Below are positions 26,014 to 35,109 of a stretch of DNA of 64,000 bases, in pieces. The notes beneath the pieces were generated by a model. It was given only the letters and a program-made list of their open reading frames with translations, did no database searches and was not told the DNA's origin. The stretch covers positions 992,001-1,056,000 of the forward strand of contig CAVZBW010000005.1 of the NCBI GenBank assembly GCA_963773635.1, in the 5' to 3' direction. Every line of letters starts with the position of its first letter. The stretch's first letter is position 1. Origin of the DNA: CAVZBW01 sp963773635 (GTDB taxonomy: Bacteria; Actinomycetota; Acidimicrobiia; Acidimicrobiales; RAAP-2). A program made the position numbers and the translations under genes.

Positions 26014-27810
26014 TACGCGGCGATCGCCACTCCCACCCCCGAGCTGGCACTCGCCCCCAAGGCCCGTTCGGGCCTGCAGTGGCTCGTCCCGTTTTTGCGC
26101 CCCCACCGGAAGATCCTCCTGCTGGCGCTGGTGCTGGCGTTTGCCGCGGCGACGGCCGAGGTGGCGATCCCCCTCATCAGCCAGCTCATCGTGGACCACG
26201 GAATCTTGCAGCACGACAGCTCGGTCGTCACCGTCCTCGGACTCCTCGGCATCGCCCTCGGCATCTCCAGCGCGCTCATCGTCTACGCGCAGCGCCGGGC
26301 CCTGACCCGAGTCGCGGTGGGGCTGGACACGGCGTCGCTCGAGGATCTCACCGATACGCTCTTCGGGCTGCCGCTCTCCTATTTCGAGGCCCGCCGGACC
26401 GGCGACCTCGAACGACGGCTCACCTCGCTGCAGCAGGTCAATCAGACCATCACGCGGCAGGGCGTCGCCACCATCACCTCGGCGACGCAGCTGGTGATGA
26501 TCGTCGCGTTGATGCTCTTCTACTCGCCGGTCCTGGTCGCGATCTTTCTCGCCATGATGGCGCTGTTCGCCGTATCGATCCGTTACGCCATCCAGCGAGT
26601 GGGCCCCGTCTACGCGTCCCTGGAGCACGCCTTTGGCCAGTTCACGGCGCGTCAGGTGGACACGCTCAAGGGGATCGAGACGGTCAAGGCGGCCGGCGAG
26701 CGAACGGCGCTGCTCGAGTCGGTGTCCAAGGCCCTGGCCGACCTGGGCGTCAAGCGTCACCACGCCGATCGGGTGGGCGGTCGATTCAGCGCGGGCGTGA
26801 GCGTGATCGGGCTGACGACCGTGAGCCTGTTCACCTACCTCGGGGCCGTGTGGGTCCTCCACGACCAGTTCACTCTCGGCCAGTACCTGGCGTTCCTCAT
26901 GCTCGCAGGCCTGGCCGTGTCGCCCTCCCAACAGCTGGCGCTCGTGTGGGACGACATCGAACGCTCGTCGGTGCTCCTCCAACGGCTCCAGGACGTCTTT
27001 GAGCAGGAGGCCGAGCAAGCCGACCGGCTGGGTCGACTGGCTCCGGTGCATTCCCTCGCCGGCGAGGTCCACCTCAAGAACGTCGCCTTCTCGTACCGGG
27101 CCCGCGGCGGCATGACCGGAAGTGGCCAGCGCGTGCTCTCGGGGATCAACCTGCACGCGTATCCGGGCATGACGGTGGGATTGGTGGGGCGCTCGGGTTC
27201 GGGGAAGTCCACGCTGCTCCGGCTCCTTGCCGGCCTCCTCGAGCCGACCGAGGGCGCCGTGCTCTACGACTCGGTCGACATCGCCGGGCTGGACTACGGC
27301 CAGCTTCGTCAACGATTGGGTTTCGTGCTGCAGAACCCCTACCTGTTCAGTGCGACGATCTCGGAGAACATTGCCTTCGGTGCGAGCGAGATCGACCGCG
27401 ACCGGGTGAGGCAGGCGGCCGAGATCGCCGCGGCCCACGACTTCATCGACCGCTTACCGCTGCGCTATGACACGCCCGTCGGCGACAGCGGGCTGCGGCT
27501 CTCCGGCGGCCAGGCCCAGCGCGTGGCCATCGCACGGGCGATCTACTGGGACCCCGCCGTGCTGTTGCTCGACGAACCGACGAGCGCGCTCGACGCGGAG
27601 GCCGAGCGCACGGTCAAGGACAACCTGAATCGAGTCCTCGAAGGTCGAACGGCCTTTGTGGTCGCGCACCGGCTGAGCACCATCCGTGACGCCGACCTCA
27701 TCGTCGTCCTCGATCAGGGACGCATCGTGGAGACGGGGACCCACGAGGAGCTCATGGCCAAGGATGGCCTCTACGCGTATCTGTACTCGCAGCAGGTGGC
27801 GGACCTGTAG
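26014..27810 (+). CDS. Cyclic-nucleotide-regulated C39-peptidase ABC exporter, C-terminal part (TMD + ATPase)
   Basis: Reads YAAIATPTPELALAPKARSGL from the frame break, then the type I exporter membrane domain (LLLALVLAFAAATAEVAIPL, VMIVALMLFYSPVLVAIFLA, VSVIGLTTVSLFTYLGAVWV) and the ATPase: Walker A GLVGRSGSGKSTLL, Q-loop FVLQNPYLF, signature LSGGQAQRVAIARAI, Walker B VLLLDEPTSALD, H-loop VVAHRLSTI. All ATPase motifs are intact. The only start inside this frame is TTG 26095, in the middle of the first membrane segment region, so it was evolved as one polypeptide with the upstream part (total ~1,050 residues). One single-base indel, +1 in reading, separates them. Homologous architectures (CNB-CNB-C39-ABC) are known in cyanobacteria as HlyB-like proteins. 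Confidence 0.88.
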   Translation, partial: YAAIATPTPELALAPKARSGLQWLVPFLRPHRKILLLALVLAFAAATAEVAIPLISQLIVDHGILQHDSSVVTVLGLLGIALGISSALIVYAQRRALTRVAVGLDTASLEDLTDTLFGLPLSYFEARRTGDLERRLTSLQQVNQTITRQGVATITSATQLVMIVALMLFYSPVLVAIFLAMMALFAVSIRYAIQRVGPVYASLEHAFGQFTARQVDTLKGIETVKAAGERTALLESVSKALADLGVKRHHADRVGGRFSAGVSVIGLTTVSLFTYLGAVWVLHDQFTLGQYLAFLMLAGLAVSPSQQLALVWDDIERSSVLLQRLQDVFEQEAEQADRLGRLAPVHSLAGEVHLKNVAFSYRARGGMTGSGQRVLSGINLHAYPGMTVGLVGRSGSGKSTLLRLLAGLLEPTEGAVLYDSVDIAGLDYGQLRQRLGFVLQNPYLFSATISENIAFGASEIDRDRVRQAAEIAAAHDFIDRLPLRYDTPVGDSGLRLSGGQAQRVAIARAIYWDPAVLLLDEPTSALDAEAERTVKDNLNRVLEGRTAFVVAHRLSTIRDADLIVVLDQGRIVETGTHEELMAKDGLYAYLYSQQVADL

Positions 27811-27823
27811 CCCGGGGACACCA

Positions 27824-27837
27824 GGAGCCGATGCTCC
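27824..27837. terminator. Hairpin between convergent genes
   Basis: GGAGC-CGAT-GCTCC forms a five-base stem with a four-base loop in the 43-bp gap between the exporter stop and the formate dehydrogenase stop, embedded in flanking C/G runs. No T-run; it could act bidirectionally. Weak evidence. Confidence 0.35.
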
Positions 27838-27853
27838 CGGGGGTCCCAGGCCC

Positions 27854-29047
27854 TCAGGAGCCCACCCCCTTCGGGGCACCGCCCGTCATGTCGCCGGGCG
27901 TGTAGGAGTGGGCACCGGCGCCGGCGAGCCGACCCTCGCTCACGATGAGGTACTCGTCTCGGATCGGTCGGCGCTCAAACCAACACTCGAGGATCTCGCG
28001 CACCCCGGCCGAGTAACGGGCCTGCGCGGACAGTGAGGTACCGGAGATGTGCGGGGTCATCCCGTGATGGGGCATCGACCGCCACGGATGGTCGGGAGGG
28101 GCGGGCTGGGGAAACCAGACATCGCCCGCGTACCCCGCGAGCTGCCCCTCCTCGAGGGCCCGCACGACGGCGTCGCGGTCGCAGATCTTGCCCCGGGCGC
28201 AGTTGATCAGGTACGAACCACGCTTCATGCTGCCGATCAGGGCCTCGTCGAAGAGGTGCTCGGTGCCCGGGTGCAGGGTGGCGTTGATGGTCACGACATC
28301 GCAGGCCGGCGCCAGCGATTGGACGCTGTCGTGAAAGGTCAGGCCGAGCTCCCGCTCGGTCTCCTCGGGCAGGCGATGGGGATCGGTGTAGTGCAGGTGC
28401 ACGCCGAACGGCTGGAGCCGGCGCAGGACGGCCGACCCGATGCGCCCCGCGCCCACGGTGCCCACGACCATGCCCTCGAGGTCGTAGGAACGCTCGACGC
28501 AGTCGGCGATGTTCCAGCTCCCCGAGAGGACCCACCCGTACGAGGGCAGGTAGTTGCGTACCAGCGACAGGATCATCATCACTTCGTGCTCGGCCACGCT
28601 GATGCTGTTGCAGTACGTCACCTCGACCACGGAGAGCCCGTGGTCCATGGCGGCCTGCAGGTCGACGTGGTCGGATCCGATGCCGGCGGTGACGGCCAGC
28701 TTCAGGTTGGGGGCCTTAGCGATCCGCTCGGCGGTCAGGTAGGCGGGCCAAAAGGGCTGGGAGATCACGATGTCGGCATCGCGGAGCTCCCGCTCGAACA
28801 CCGAATCGGGTCCGTCCTTGTCGGAGGTGACCACCAGCGTGTGTCCCAGGGACTCCAGGTAGGGGCGCAACCCGAGCTCTCCGGACACGCTGCCGAGCAG
28901 CTCCCCGGGTCGGAAGTCGATCTGGTGGGGGCTCGGCAGGGTCTGCCCGCCGGGGTAGTGGTCGATCACGGGGATCTCGTCCCGAGCGTAGGTGCTCGGG
29001 GGTCCCCCCACAGGGTCGTCGTAGAGGACACACAGGATCTTTGCCAT
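27854..29047 (-). CDS. fdh: NAD-dependent formate dehydrogenase
   Basis: 397 residues, the normal size of the Pseudomonas/Moraxella-type enzyme (formate + NAD+ to CO2 + NADH). Nearly every landmark is present: VLYDDPVGG and GGQTLPSPHQIDF at the N-terminus, the formate pocket SQPFWPAYLTAERI, TYCNSISVAEHEVMMI with the substrate Asn, the dinucleotide loop VGTVGAGRIGSAVL, YTDPHRLPEE with the Asp that selects NAD over NADP, INCARGKICDRDAV with the catalytic Arg, and MTPHISGTSLSAQARY with the catalytic His. It is cytosolic and dimeric in the family. It heads a minus-strand trio with a PhlG-like hydrolase and a flavin oxidase, 51 bases apart, and may supply NADH or remove formate. Confidence 0.96.
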   Translation of the reverse strand: MAKILCVLYDDPVGGPPSTYARDEIPVIDHYPGGQTLPSPHQIDFRPGELLGSVSGELGLRPYLESLGHTLVVTSDKDGPDSVFERELRDADIVISQPFWPAYLTAERIAKAPNLKLAVTAGIGSDHVDLQAAMDHGLSVVEVTYCNSISVAEHEVMMILSLVRNYLPSYGWVLSGSWNIADCVERSYDLEGMVVGTVGAGRIGSAVLRRLQPFGVHLHYTDPHRLPEETERELGLTFHDSVQSLAPACDVVTINATLHPGTEHLFDEALIGSMKRGSYLINCARGKICDRDAVVRALEEGQLAGYAGDVWFPQPAPPDHPWRSMPHHGMTPHISGTSLSAQARYSAGVREILECWFERRPIRDEYLIVSEGRLAGAGAHSYTPGDMTGGAPKGVGS

Positions 29048-29098
29048 GGCGCTCCCAGCGATCGATGTGACAGGAGGGGCGCAGCATAACGCCCCTCC

Positions 29099-29959
29099 CT
29101 ACTGGCTCCCCAGCTCCCGATGGAGCTCGGGCAGGAACGTCGCCAGATGCGACATCTCCTGTGCACAGTGCACGAGTAGGGCTCTCGCGTCGACCACTCT
29201 CCCGCGTGCGAGCCGACCGGCGAGAGCGCCGACCGACCTCGCAACGACGTCCCCTCCCGTCCGGAGCCGGACGTGACGCCCGCCCAACCAGAACCGCGAG
29301 CGCATCTCCGCACCGCCCTCGACGGGTCGCACGACATGGACCAGATATCCGATGTCCACGGGGAATTGTGACGAGCCGATCCTGGCGCAGACGGCGGTCC
29401 GACCGCCACCCGGTGCGAGTGCCGCCTCGTCAAAGCCCAGCTGCGCCGGGGGCACGAAGTGGATGGCCACCCGCGCGATGCTCGAACCGACGTACTCGTC
29501 GACGAACGACGTGCGACCGATGTACCGCTCCCGGCCCAGCCTTCCTCGGTCGGGACCGTCGGACCACTCGACGTAGAGGTGGGCCTGGGGGTGCCAGAGC
29601 TTGTACCGGCGAGCGTCGCAACCGTGCCAGCCGAACCACCAGTCCCACATCTCGGCGCTCACGCCGGGCATCGGCGTGAGCGCCGCCACCCTCGCCGAGC
29701 CGTCGGGCCCAAAGGCGAAGCCGGTCTCCACCGACCGGTGGCCCTCGTCGAGGAGCATCGGGCACTCGTCGAGGTCGCCCAGCAGCTGGGGCGATCGCGC
29801 TCCTACGCTGACCCCGTCGACGACGTGGGGGGCGAGCGGCGCCATCGAAGGTCGGTAGTACCTGGCGAAGGGCGAGTCGAAGTCCCCGTCTCGGTAGCCG
29901 AGGTACGGCCGGCGCGACGGGTCCGGGCGGCCCACGCGGGTTACGGACGACCCATCCAC
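29099..29959 (-). CDS. PhlG-like (2,4-diacetylphloroglucinol hydrolase family) protein
   Basis: 286 residues from GTG 29959, overlapping the end of the upstream oxidase by 19 bases; GTG 29935 would avoid overlap. The motif block SAEMWDWWFGWHGCDARRYK followed by LWHPQAHLYVEWSD is the zinc-binding region of DAPG hydrolase-type enzymes, which cleave a C-C bond between an acyl group and a phenolic ring. Further ligands should be in VHCAQEMSHLATFLPELH near the C-terminus (His and Glu). Cytoplasmic. Co-direction with a BBE-type oxidase suggests breakdown of an aromatic or acyl-phenol compound; the substrate is not known. Confidence 0.82.
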   Translation of the reverse strand: MDGSSVTRVGRPDPSRRPYLGYRDGDFDSPFARYYRPSMAPLAPHVVDGVSVGARSPQLLGDLDECPMLLDEGHRSVETGFAFGPDGSARVAALTPMPGVSAEMWDWWFGWHGCDARRYKLWHPQAHLYVEWSDGPDRGRLGRERYIGRTSFVDEYVGSSIARVAIHFVPPAQLGFDEAALAPGGGRTAVCARIGSSQFPVDIGYLVHVVRPVEGGAEMRSRFWLGGRHVRLRTGGDVVARSVGALAGRLARGRVVDARALLVHCAQEMSHLATFLPELHRELGSQ

Positions 29960-31290
29960 GAGTGGAACCTTCCCACGGGATCGTAGATCGAGCGCAATGC
30001 ATCGAGGCGGGCCAGGTGACCGTCGGCGGCGAAACGGGCGGGCCGCTGACCCAGGTTCTCGTCCGCAAGCTGGATTCCCGAGGCCAGGTGCTCCAGGGCT
30101 CCCATGTGGGAGGCCGGCCAGTCGGCATAGCGGGCGTCGTCCGCCGGGTCCCGCCACACGGAGTAGAGGGCCATGTAGACCTCGTCCTCCATCGAGTAGG
30201 CCATGTCCTGGCGGGGTGGAGACGGGCCCCAGTTGAGCCAGAGGAAATGAGACGGCGCCGGGGGAAGGGTCTCGGCGATGCGGTGGATGGCCGGGAGGAG
30301 CGCCTCTGCCGTCGCCGACGTCCACATGTTGTCCGCGGCGTACCGGCGGCCATCGGGGTAGGCGTGCTTGACCAGCTCGTAGGAGACCGCGACGGGCATC
30401 GGCCCGTAGGGCATGACCCGCAGTGCACGACCGAGGACGGGGCATCCGTCCAAGAACGACGTGGCTCGCCGTCCCTCTTCGTGCGACTCGGCGAACACCG
30501 ACGAGACCACCATGATCCCCGGACCGGCCACACCGATATCCGAGAAATCGGGACCCATCACCAGCTGCATCTCGACCCGCCTGTCCACCTCCGCGCACAC
30601 CGAGCGGGCCCAGTTGTAGAGCTCGTCGATGACCGCCATCGGATAGACGGAGATGCACGTGCCCTCCGCCTTTGGCCTTTGGTGGAGGCGGAGATGGAAA
30701 CGCGTGACCACCCCGAAGAACCCGGGCCCGGCGCCGCGGGCGGCCCAGTAGAGATCGGCGTTGTGCTGGGCGTCCGCGTGCACCAGGCTGCCGTCCGCGG
30801 TCACCACGTCGATGCCGATGACGCTCTCGCACGCCGGCCCGAGCGCCCGCCCGTTCCAGCCGAAGCCCCCCTGCAGCAGATATCCCCCCAGGGCGACGCC
30901 CGCGCAGTGTCCCGCGGGAAAGAAGAGGCCCTCGGCCTCGAGCCGGGCCAACAGCTCGTGACCCGGCATGCCGGGCCCCACGGACGCGGACATCGACGCC
31001 GCGTCGACGCGGACGGACCGGAGCCGGGAGACGTCGAGCAGGAGCCCGCCGTCGCGCAGATGGTTGGCCGCCCAACTGTGGCCCCCGGACCGCACGCCCA
31101 CCGGGAGCGACCGCTCGTCGGCGAACCGGACCGCCGCCACCACGTCGCCCTCGGTCTCGGCCTGCACGATGACGTCGGGAAATCGATCGGGTATCCGGGC
31201 GTTCCACACCGCGGCCCGCCGAGCCTCCTCGTAGCCGTCGCCGCCACGACGAAAGGACCGGCCCTCGAGCCCCGCCGGCTCGGAGCTCAC
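29941..31290 (-). CDS. FAD-linked oxidase of the berberine-bridge-enzyme type
   Basis: 449 residues. The PCMH FAD domain has VRSGGHSWAANHLRDGG, whose His is a covalent FAD site, and AGHCAGVALGGYLLQGGFGW, whose Cys is the second covalent site of bicovalent family members. Domain continues with ARGAGPGFFGVVTRFHL. The C-terminal BBE segment is recognisable in YDPVGRFHSWMG (the family's NxNI-type end is replaced). Such enzymes oxidise alcohols, sugars or phenolic metabolites using O2. No signal peptide is seen. Expressed divergently from the acyl-CoA carboxylase operon (132-base gap containing a palindrome). Confidence 0.9.
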   Translation of the reverse strand: MSSEPAGLEGRSFRRGGDGYEEARRAAVWNARIPDRFPDVIVQAETEGDVVAAVRFADERSLPVGVRSGGHSWAANHLRDGGLLLDVSRLRSVRVDAASMSASVGPGMPGHELLARLEAEGLFFPAGHCAGVALGGYLLQGGFGWNGRALGPACESVIGIDVVTADGSLVHADAQHNADLYWAARGAGPGFFGVVTRFHLRLHQRPKAEGTCISVYPMAVIDELYNWARSVCAEVDRRVEMQLVMGPDFSDIGVAGPGIMVVSSVFAESHEEGRRATSFLDGCPVLGRALRVMPYGPMPVAVSYELVKHAYPDGRRYAADNMWTSATAEALLPAIHRIAETLPPAPSHFLWLNWGPSPPRQDMAYSMEDEVYMALYSVWRDPADDARYADWPASHMGALEHLASGIQLADENLGQRPARFAADGHLARLDALRSIYDPVGRFHSWMGRP

Positions 31291-31398
31291 TTCCTCGCCT
31301 CACAAACGCTCATTCGGCGCAGGACTATACGGCCGCCGATGGGGCCCACCATGAGCGGGCGTTCGCGGCGCGGGGCGTGAGTACGGACCGGTCACCGC

Positions 31399-31412
31399 TT
31401 ACTCTTGAGTAA
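31399..31412. promoter_or_regulatory. Candidate operator TTACTC-TT-GAGTAA
   Basis: Perfect six-base inverted repeat with a two-base spacer, ending 11 bases before ATG 31423 of the carboxyltransferase gene. Position and symmetry fit a TetR/FadR-type repressor site controlling the acyl-CoA operon. No regulator gene is adjacent. Confidence 0.6.
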
Positions 31413-31422
31413 CCTCGACGGC

Positions 31423-33079
31423 ATGACGCGGGCCGGCTCGGAGGATCGTCAGCCGGACGTCGCCGGATACCTGGAATCGTCCCCCGTCCTCGCCTCGTCC
31501 CTCGACGTGGGCGGCGAGGCCTACCGGCAGAACCGGTCGGCACAGCTCGAGGCGCTGGAGGCGCTGGAGGAGCAGCTCGACCTGGTCCGGTCGGGCGGCG
31601 GTCCACGCTACGCGGAGCGCCATCGTGGGCGGGGGAAGCTCTTGGTGAGGGAGCGGCTCGAGCTGCTCGTCGACCGGGACTCGCCCTTCCTCGAGCTTTC
31701 GTCCCTCGCCGCCTGGGGCACCGAATTCCAGCGTCGGTGCCAGCGTCGTGACCGGCATCGGCGTCATCTCGGGCGTCGAGTGCGTGGTGATCGGTCACGA
31801 TCCGACCGTTCGCGGCGGCACGATCAACCCTTACACCCTGCGCAAGACCCTCCGTGCGCTCGAGATCGCCCGCACCAACCGCCTGCCCGTGGTGAACCTG
31901 GTCGAGTCCGGCGGGGCCGACCTGCCCACCCAGTCCGAGATCTTCGTCTTCGCCGGCAGGATCTTTCACGACCTCACCGAGCTCTCGGCCATGGGGATCC
32001 CGACCATCGCCCTCGTCTTCGGCAACTCCACGGCCGGCGGCGCCTATGTGCCAGGGATGTGCGACTATTCCGTCCTGGTCGACCGCCAGGCCAAGGTCTT
32101 CCTCGGAGGGCCCCCCCTCGTCAAGATGGCGACCGGCGAGGACGCCGACGACGAGGAGCTGGGGGGCGCCGAGATGCACTCCCGGGTCTCGGGACTTTCG
32201 GACTACTTCGCCACCGACGAGCTCGACTGCATCCGGCTGGGTCGCCAGATCGTGGGCGAGCTGGGGTGGCGCAAGCTCGGGCCCGGACCGACCCTGCCTC
32301 CCGACGACCCCGCGTACGACCCCGACGAGCTGCTCGGTGTCGCCTCGGCGGACTTCCGGGTCCCGATCGACCCCTACGAGGTGCTGGCACGGGTCGTCGA
32401 CGGCTCGCGCTTCGGCGAGTACAAGCGCCTCTACGGGAGCAGCCTCGTCACGGGCTGGGCCTCGGTGCACGGGTACCCGGTGGGCTTCCTGGTCAACTCC
32501 CGAGGGATCCTCTTCAGCGAGGAGGCCCGCAAGGCCACCGAGTTCATCCTGCTGGCCAACCAGCGGGACACCCCCCTCGTCTTCCTGCAGAACACGACCG
32601 GCTACATGGTCGGCAAGGCCTACGAGCAGGGCGGGATCATCAAGGACGGCGCCAAGATGATCAACGCCGTCACGAACAGCACCGTTCCCCACCTCACGAT
32701 CAACATCGGCGCCTCGTTCGGTGCCGGCAACTACGGCATGTCCGGGAGAGCCCTGGACCCGCGGCTGCTCTTCGCCTGGGTCAACGCGAAGCTCGCGGTG
32801 ATGGGGGCCCAACAGCTGGCCGGGGTGCTCTCGATCGTGGGGCGCCAGTCGGCCCAAGCGGCCGGCCGCGACTTCGACGTCGCCGAGGACGAGGCCCGCC
32901 GCCGAGCCATCGAGGAGCAGATCGAGCGAGAGTCGGACGCCTTCTTCGTGTCCGCACGCCTCTACGACGACGGGGTCATCGACCCCCGAGACACGCGGAC
33001 CGTCCTCGGCATCGCCCTGTCCTCGGTCCACTCGGGGACGGTTGCGGGGAGCCGGGCCTACGGCGTCTTCCGGATGTGA
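31423..33079 (+). CDS. Acyl-CoA carboxylase, carboxyltransferase (beta) subunit, with one frameshift
   Basis: Residues MTRAGSEDRQPDVAGYLES...LSSLAAWGTEF (frame 1) continue as SVGASVVTGIGVISGVECVV in frame 2; an extra C at about 31728 (TTCCAGC for TTCAGC) accounts for the break. The corrected product has ~550 residues. VFGNSTAGGAYVPGMCDY is the acyl-CoA/biotin site of the N-terminal crotonase-like domain, FLGGPPLVKMATGEDADDEE is typical of methylcrotonyl-CoA or geranyl-CoA carboxylase beta subunits, and NIGASFGAGNYGMSGRA the C-terminal domain site. It transfers CO2 from biotin to an acyl-CoA. Its stop overlaps the start of the biotin carboxylase gene (ATGTGAG). Confidence 0.9.
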
Positions 33080-35109
33080 GCGAGGGCGCCACGTTGTCGA
33101 CTCCCATCACCAAGCTCCTCGTCGCCAACCGGGGGGAGATCGCCTCCCGGATCATGCGCACGGCCCGCCAGCTCGACATCGCGACGGTGGCGGTGTTCTC
33201 GGACGCCGATGCCGAGGCCCCGTTCGTGGCCCAGGCCGACGAGGCGGTGCGCCTCCCGGGCCACTCCGCGACCGACACCTACCTGCGGGCCGACCTGCTG
33301 GTCGCCGCCGCCAGGACGACCGGTGCCGATGCCGTCCACCCCGGCTACGGCTTCCTCTCCGAGCGGGCGGAATTCGCCCAGGCCTGCGTCGACGCCGGCC
33401 TGGTGTTCGTCGGCCCGCCCCCCGACGTCATCGAGGCGATGGGTTCCAAGATCGGCGCCAAGGAGATGATGGCCGCCGCAGGGGTGCCCGTGCTCCCCGG
33501 GACGACCGTCGGAGACGATCTCGAGGCGGCCGCACGTGCCGCCGACGAGATCGGCCTCCCGCTGCTCGTCAAGGCCAGCCACGGTGGTGGAGGACGCGGC
33601 ATTCGCGTGGTGGAGCATCCGAGCGGGCTCCTCGACGCGGTGCACGCCGCCCGCCGGGAGGCCGCCGCCTCCTCGGGCGGCAGCGAGGTCTTCTTGGAGC
33701 GCTACGTCACGTCTCCGCGACACGTCGAGATCCAGATCGTCGGCGACGTCCACGGCAACGTCGCCCACCTCTTCGAGCGAGAGTGCTCGATCCAGCGGCG
33801 CTTTCAAAAGGTCGTCGAGGAGGCTCCCTCCCCCGCCGTGGACCCGGCGCTGCGGACCCTGATGGGTGAGGCCGCCGTGGCCGCGGCCAAGGCCATCGGG
33901 TACGTCGGGGCCGGGACGGTCGAGTTCCTGGTCGATCCCGAGCGTCGCTTCTACTTCCTCGAGGTCAACGCCCGGCTCCAGGTCGAGCACCCCGTCACCG
34001 AGATGGTGACCGGACTGGACCTGGTGCGGCTGCAGCTGCTCGTGGCCGAGGGCCACCCGCTCCCCTCCGACGTGCTCGGCGCCTCGCTGAGCGGCCACGC
34101 GGTCGAGGCTCGGCTGTACGCCGAGGACGTGCCGGCCGGGTTCCTGCCGGCGACGGGCAGGGTCCACCGCTTCTCGGTCCCGGCGGCGCCCGGCCTGCGC
34201 GTCGATACCGGGGTCGACGACGGCTCGTCGGTCAGCGCGCACTACGACCCGCTCCTCGCCAAGGTCATCGCGCACGCCGCCACCCGCCAGGAGGCCTGCC
34301 GCCGGCTCGCCGCGGTGCTCGACGATGCGCTCCTGCACGGCCCCGTGACCAACCGCGATCTGCTGGTCGGGATCCTGCGAGATCCGGACTTCCGGTCCGG
34401 GCACTTCGACACCTCGTACTTCGACGGGCATGACCCTGCCCAGCTGTCGCGGTCCCGCCACCACGAGGGCGCGTCGGAGATCCACGCACTGGCCGCCGCG
34501 CTCGCAGGGCAAGAGGAGCGTCGTGCTGCGGCACCGGTGCTCGAGTCCATCCCGAGCGGGTGGCGCAACGTGGCCAACGCTCCCCAGTCCACGACCTACT
34601 CGTCTGCCGATGGGCGCCTCGAGGTCCGCTACCGGATCCGAGCGTCCAGATCCGGCCGCGCCGTCGAGGCAGAGGTCAACGGTCGGGGGCTCGGCGAGGT
34701 CGCGCTGCGGGCGTCGTCGGGGCGGCGGGTGGACCTCGAGCTCGACGGAGTCCGCCGTATCGTGTCCGTGCACCGGGTCGGCAACGTCTCCTATGTGGAC
34801 AGCGCCCTGGGCTCGTGCGAGCTCGTCGAAGAACCGCGCTTCCCCGAGCCGAGCGACCTCGAGACACCGGGCTCGCTCCTGGCGTCGCTGCCCGGAACCG
34901 TGGTGCGCACCGAGGTGCGTCCCGGCGATCACGTCGAGGCCGGCACCATCGTCGTCGTCATCGAGGCCATGAAGATGGAACAGCCCGTGCGCGCCCCGCG
35001 CCGGGGCACGGTCAAGGAGGTGGCGGTCTCGGCGGGGCAGGTGGTCGACGTCGGCACGGTCCTCGCAGTGATCGAGGAGTCTGCGGCGGCCGAAGAGGCC
35101 GAGGCATGA
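33076..35109 (+). CDS. Acyl-CoA carboxylase, biotin carboxylase/BCCP (alpha) subunit
   Basis: 677 residues from GTG 33076 (TTG 33094 possible). Biotin carboxylase: ITKLLVANRGEIASRIMR, HPGYGFLSERAEFA, the glycine-rich ATP lid KASHGGGGRGIRVV, ERECSIQRRFQKVVEEAPS and FLEVNARLQVEHPVTEM with catalytic residues. A BT-like connecting domain follows, then the biotinyl domain with EAMKMEQPVRAP (biotin Lys in AMKME) at ~625. Size and domain order match methylcrotonyl/geranyl/propionyl-type alpha subunits. ATGA overlap with the downstream dehydrogenase gene shows translational coupling. Confidence 0.95.
   Translation: MSEGATLSTPITKLLVANRGEIASRIMRTARQLDIATVAVFSDADAEAPFVAQADEAVRLPGHSATDTYLRADLLVAAARTTGADAVHPGYGFLSERAEFAQACVDAGLVFVGPPPDVIEAMGSKIGAKEMMAAAGVPVLPGTTVGDDLEAAARAADEIGLPLLVKASHGGGGRGIRVVEHPSGLLDAVHAARREAAASSGGSEVFLERYVTSPRHVEIQIVGDVHGNVAHLFERECSIQRRFQKVVEEAPSPAVDPALRTLMGEAAVAAAKAIGYVGAGTVEFLVDPERRFYFLEVNARLQVEHPVTEMVTGLDLVRLQLLVAEGHPLPSDVLGASLSGHAVEARLYAEDVPAGFLPATGRVHRFSVPAAPGLRVDTGVDDGSSVSAHYDPLLAKVIAHAATRQEACRRLAAVLDDALLHGPVTNRDLLVGILRDPDFRSGHFDTSYFDGHDPAQLSRSRHHEGASEIHALAAALAGQEERRAAAPVLESIPSGWRNVANAPQSTTYSSADGRLEVRYRIRASRSGRAVEAEVNGRGLGEVALRASSGRRVDLELDGVRRIVSVHRVGNVSYVDSALGSCELVEEPRFPEPSDLETPGSLLASLPGTVVRTEVRPGDHVEAGTIVVVIEAMKMEQPVRAPRRGTVKEVAVSAGQVVDVGTVLAVIEESAAAEEAEA

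Noticed and set aside
25840..27438. Minus-strand open frame opposite the ABC exporter
   Set aside because: No domain, His/Arg/Gly-rich composition, and it covers conserved ATPase motifs on the other strand.
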